Positions 63,584 to 64,000 of a stretch of DNA of 64,000 bases are shown one piece after another. Made by a program: the position numbers and the translations under genes. Positions within the stretch are counted from its first letter, which is position 1. Each line of letters begins with the position of its first letter. A model generated the notes under the pieces. The model ran no database searches and had not been told where the DNA came from. It was given only the letters and a program-made list of their open reading frames with translations. This DNA comes from Diphasiastrum complanatum. Its lineage: Eukaryota > Streptophyta > Lycopodiopsida > Lycopodiales > Lycopodiaceae. Location: positions 4,062,620-4,126,619 of the forward strand of contig CM055097.1 in assembly GCA_029204225.1 (NCBI GenBank). Direction: 5' to 3'.

Positions 63584-64000
63584 ATGATACAGTGGGTTCA
63601 CGGAGGAACTCTGAATCATGCTTACACTAATTGTCCTTTGTAATTATAATGGATATTATGGGGCTACTGGTAATAGAGAAAACACAATTAATATCAATAT
63701 CAAGAGGTGGCAGCCGTTAAACAAAAAATTCAAAAACATCATTTTAAAAAATTCACAAATTTTAAAATCTTGACCTACAATTATGCAATTTTCTATATTT
63801 CTATAATTTATTCAAAAAAATAAAATGAAACGAAAAGTTTATCATATAAAATAGATTAGTAAATGTTATAATATTAAATTCATTGTGTGAGGTTTTATGA
63901 GAGCAATGAATTTATTGGATGAGATAAAAATAACTACATCCTAGTTGACTTTATTGATCTCACACCGAATGTTACAGCTTGGACATGATTCTTTTTTAAA
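63584..64000. other. AT-rich intergenic end, no feature recognised
   Basis: No ORF, repeat match or RNA gene is seen to the right edge. Confidence 0.4.

Overview
The window is nuclear DNA of a land plant. The evidence is one intron-containing plant-type GT47 (exostosin-domain) glycosyltransferase gene with GT-AG introns, Ty1/copia elements with plant-type initiator-Met-tRNA primer sites, Ty3/gypsy elements with the TGGCGCCGTTG-type primer site of the Athila/Tat group, and a CACTA transposase relic. The density of nested, decayed LTR elements around a single gene suggests a large, repeat-rich genome. I cannot assign the lineage from the sequence.

Layout. 1-2180: a decayed minus-strand coding unit of unknown identity, still open across the left edge. 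2185-5760: a minus-strand gypsy relic that has lost its reverse transcriptase (RT). 5765-6110: a CACTA DUF4218 fragment. 6160-8050: two back-to-back copia fragments. 8258-13645: a full-length copia element (Copia-1) with a TAGAC target-site duplication (TSD). 14150-14715: a copia gag remnant. 14901-36979: a nest. An outer plus-strand gypsy element (G1) appears to be split by a second copy of the same family in minus orientation (G2). G2 is split by Copia-4 (21459-26732, TSD GAAAG). The right part of the nest is scrambled by what read as two adjacent inversions (about 30280-32197 and 32198-33057). 36980-38388: a truncated relative of Copia-1 (Copia-2). 38389-44917: a tandem LTR-internal-LTR-internal-LTR array (Copia-3). 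44918-49595: mostly unassigned. 49596-53945: the GT47 gene. 56495-62880: further copia and gypsy pieces and a very AT-rich stretch. 63493-63569: a tRNA-like short retroposon flanked by a 14-bp repeat.

Best candidate for something undescribed. The G1/G2 family carries an extra coding region (aORF) between integrase and the 3' LTR, the position of env-like ORFs in some plant elements. It is preceded by a spacer packed with TTCnnGAA palindromes (11 in about 335 bp in G2), the core of heat-shock elements. I do not recognise the aORF product. The two copies align over most of its length, and one retains a long region that reads as coiled coil. This looks like an accessory retroelement gene with its own potential stress-responsive internal promoter.

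Apart from the GT47 gene, nothing here looks like an intact host gene. Every retroelement coding region carries stops, frameshifts or deletions, except the 749-codon RT-RNase H frame of G1 and three open frames of Copia-4. Copia-4 itself lacks an RT core.
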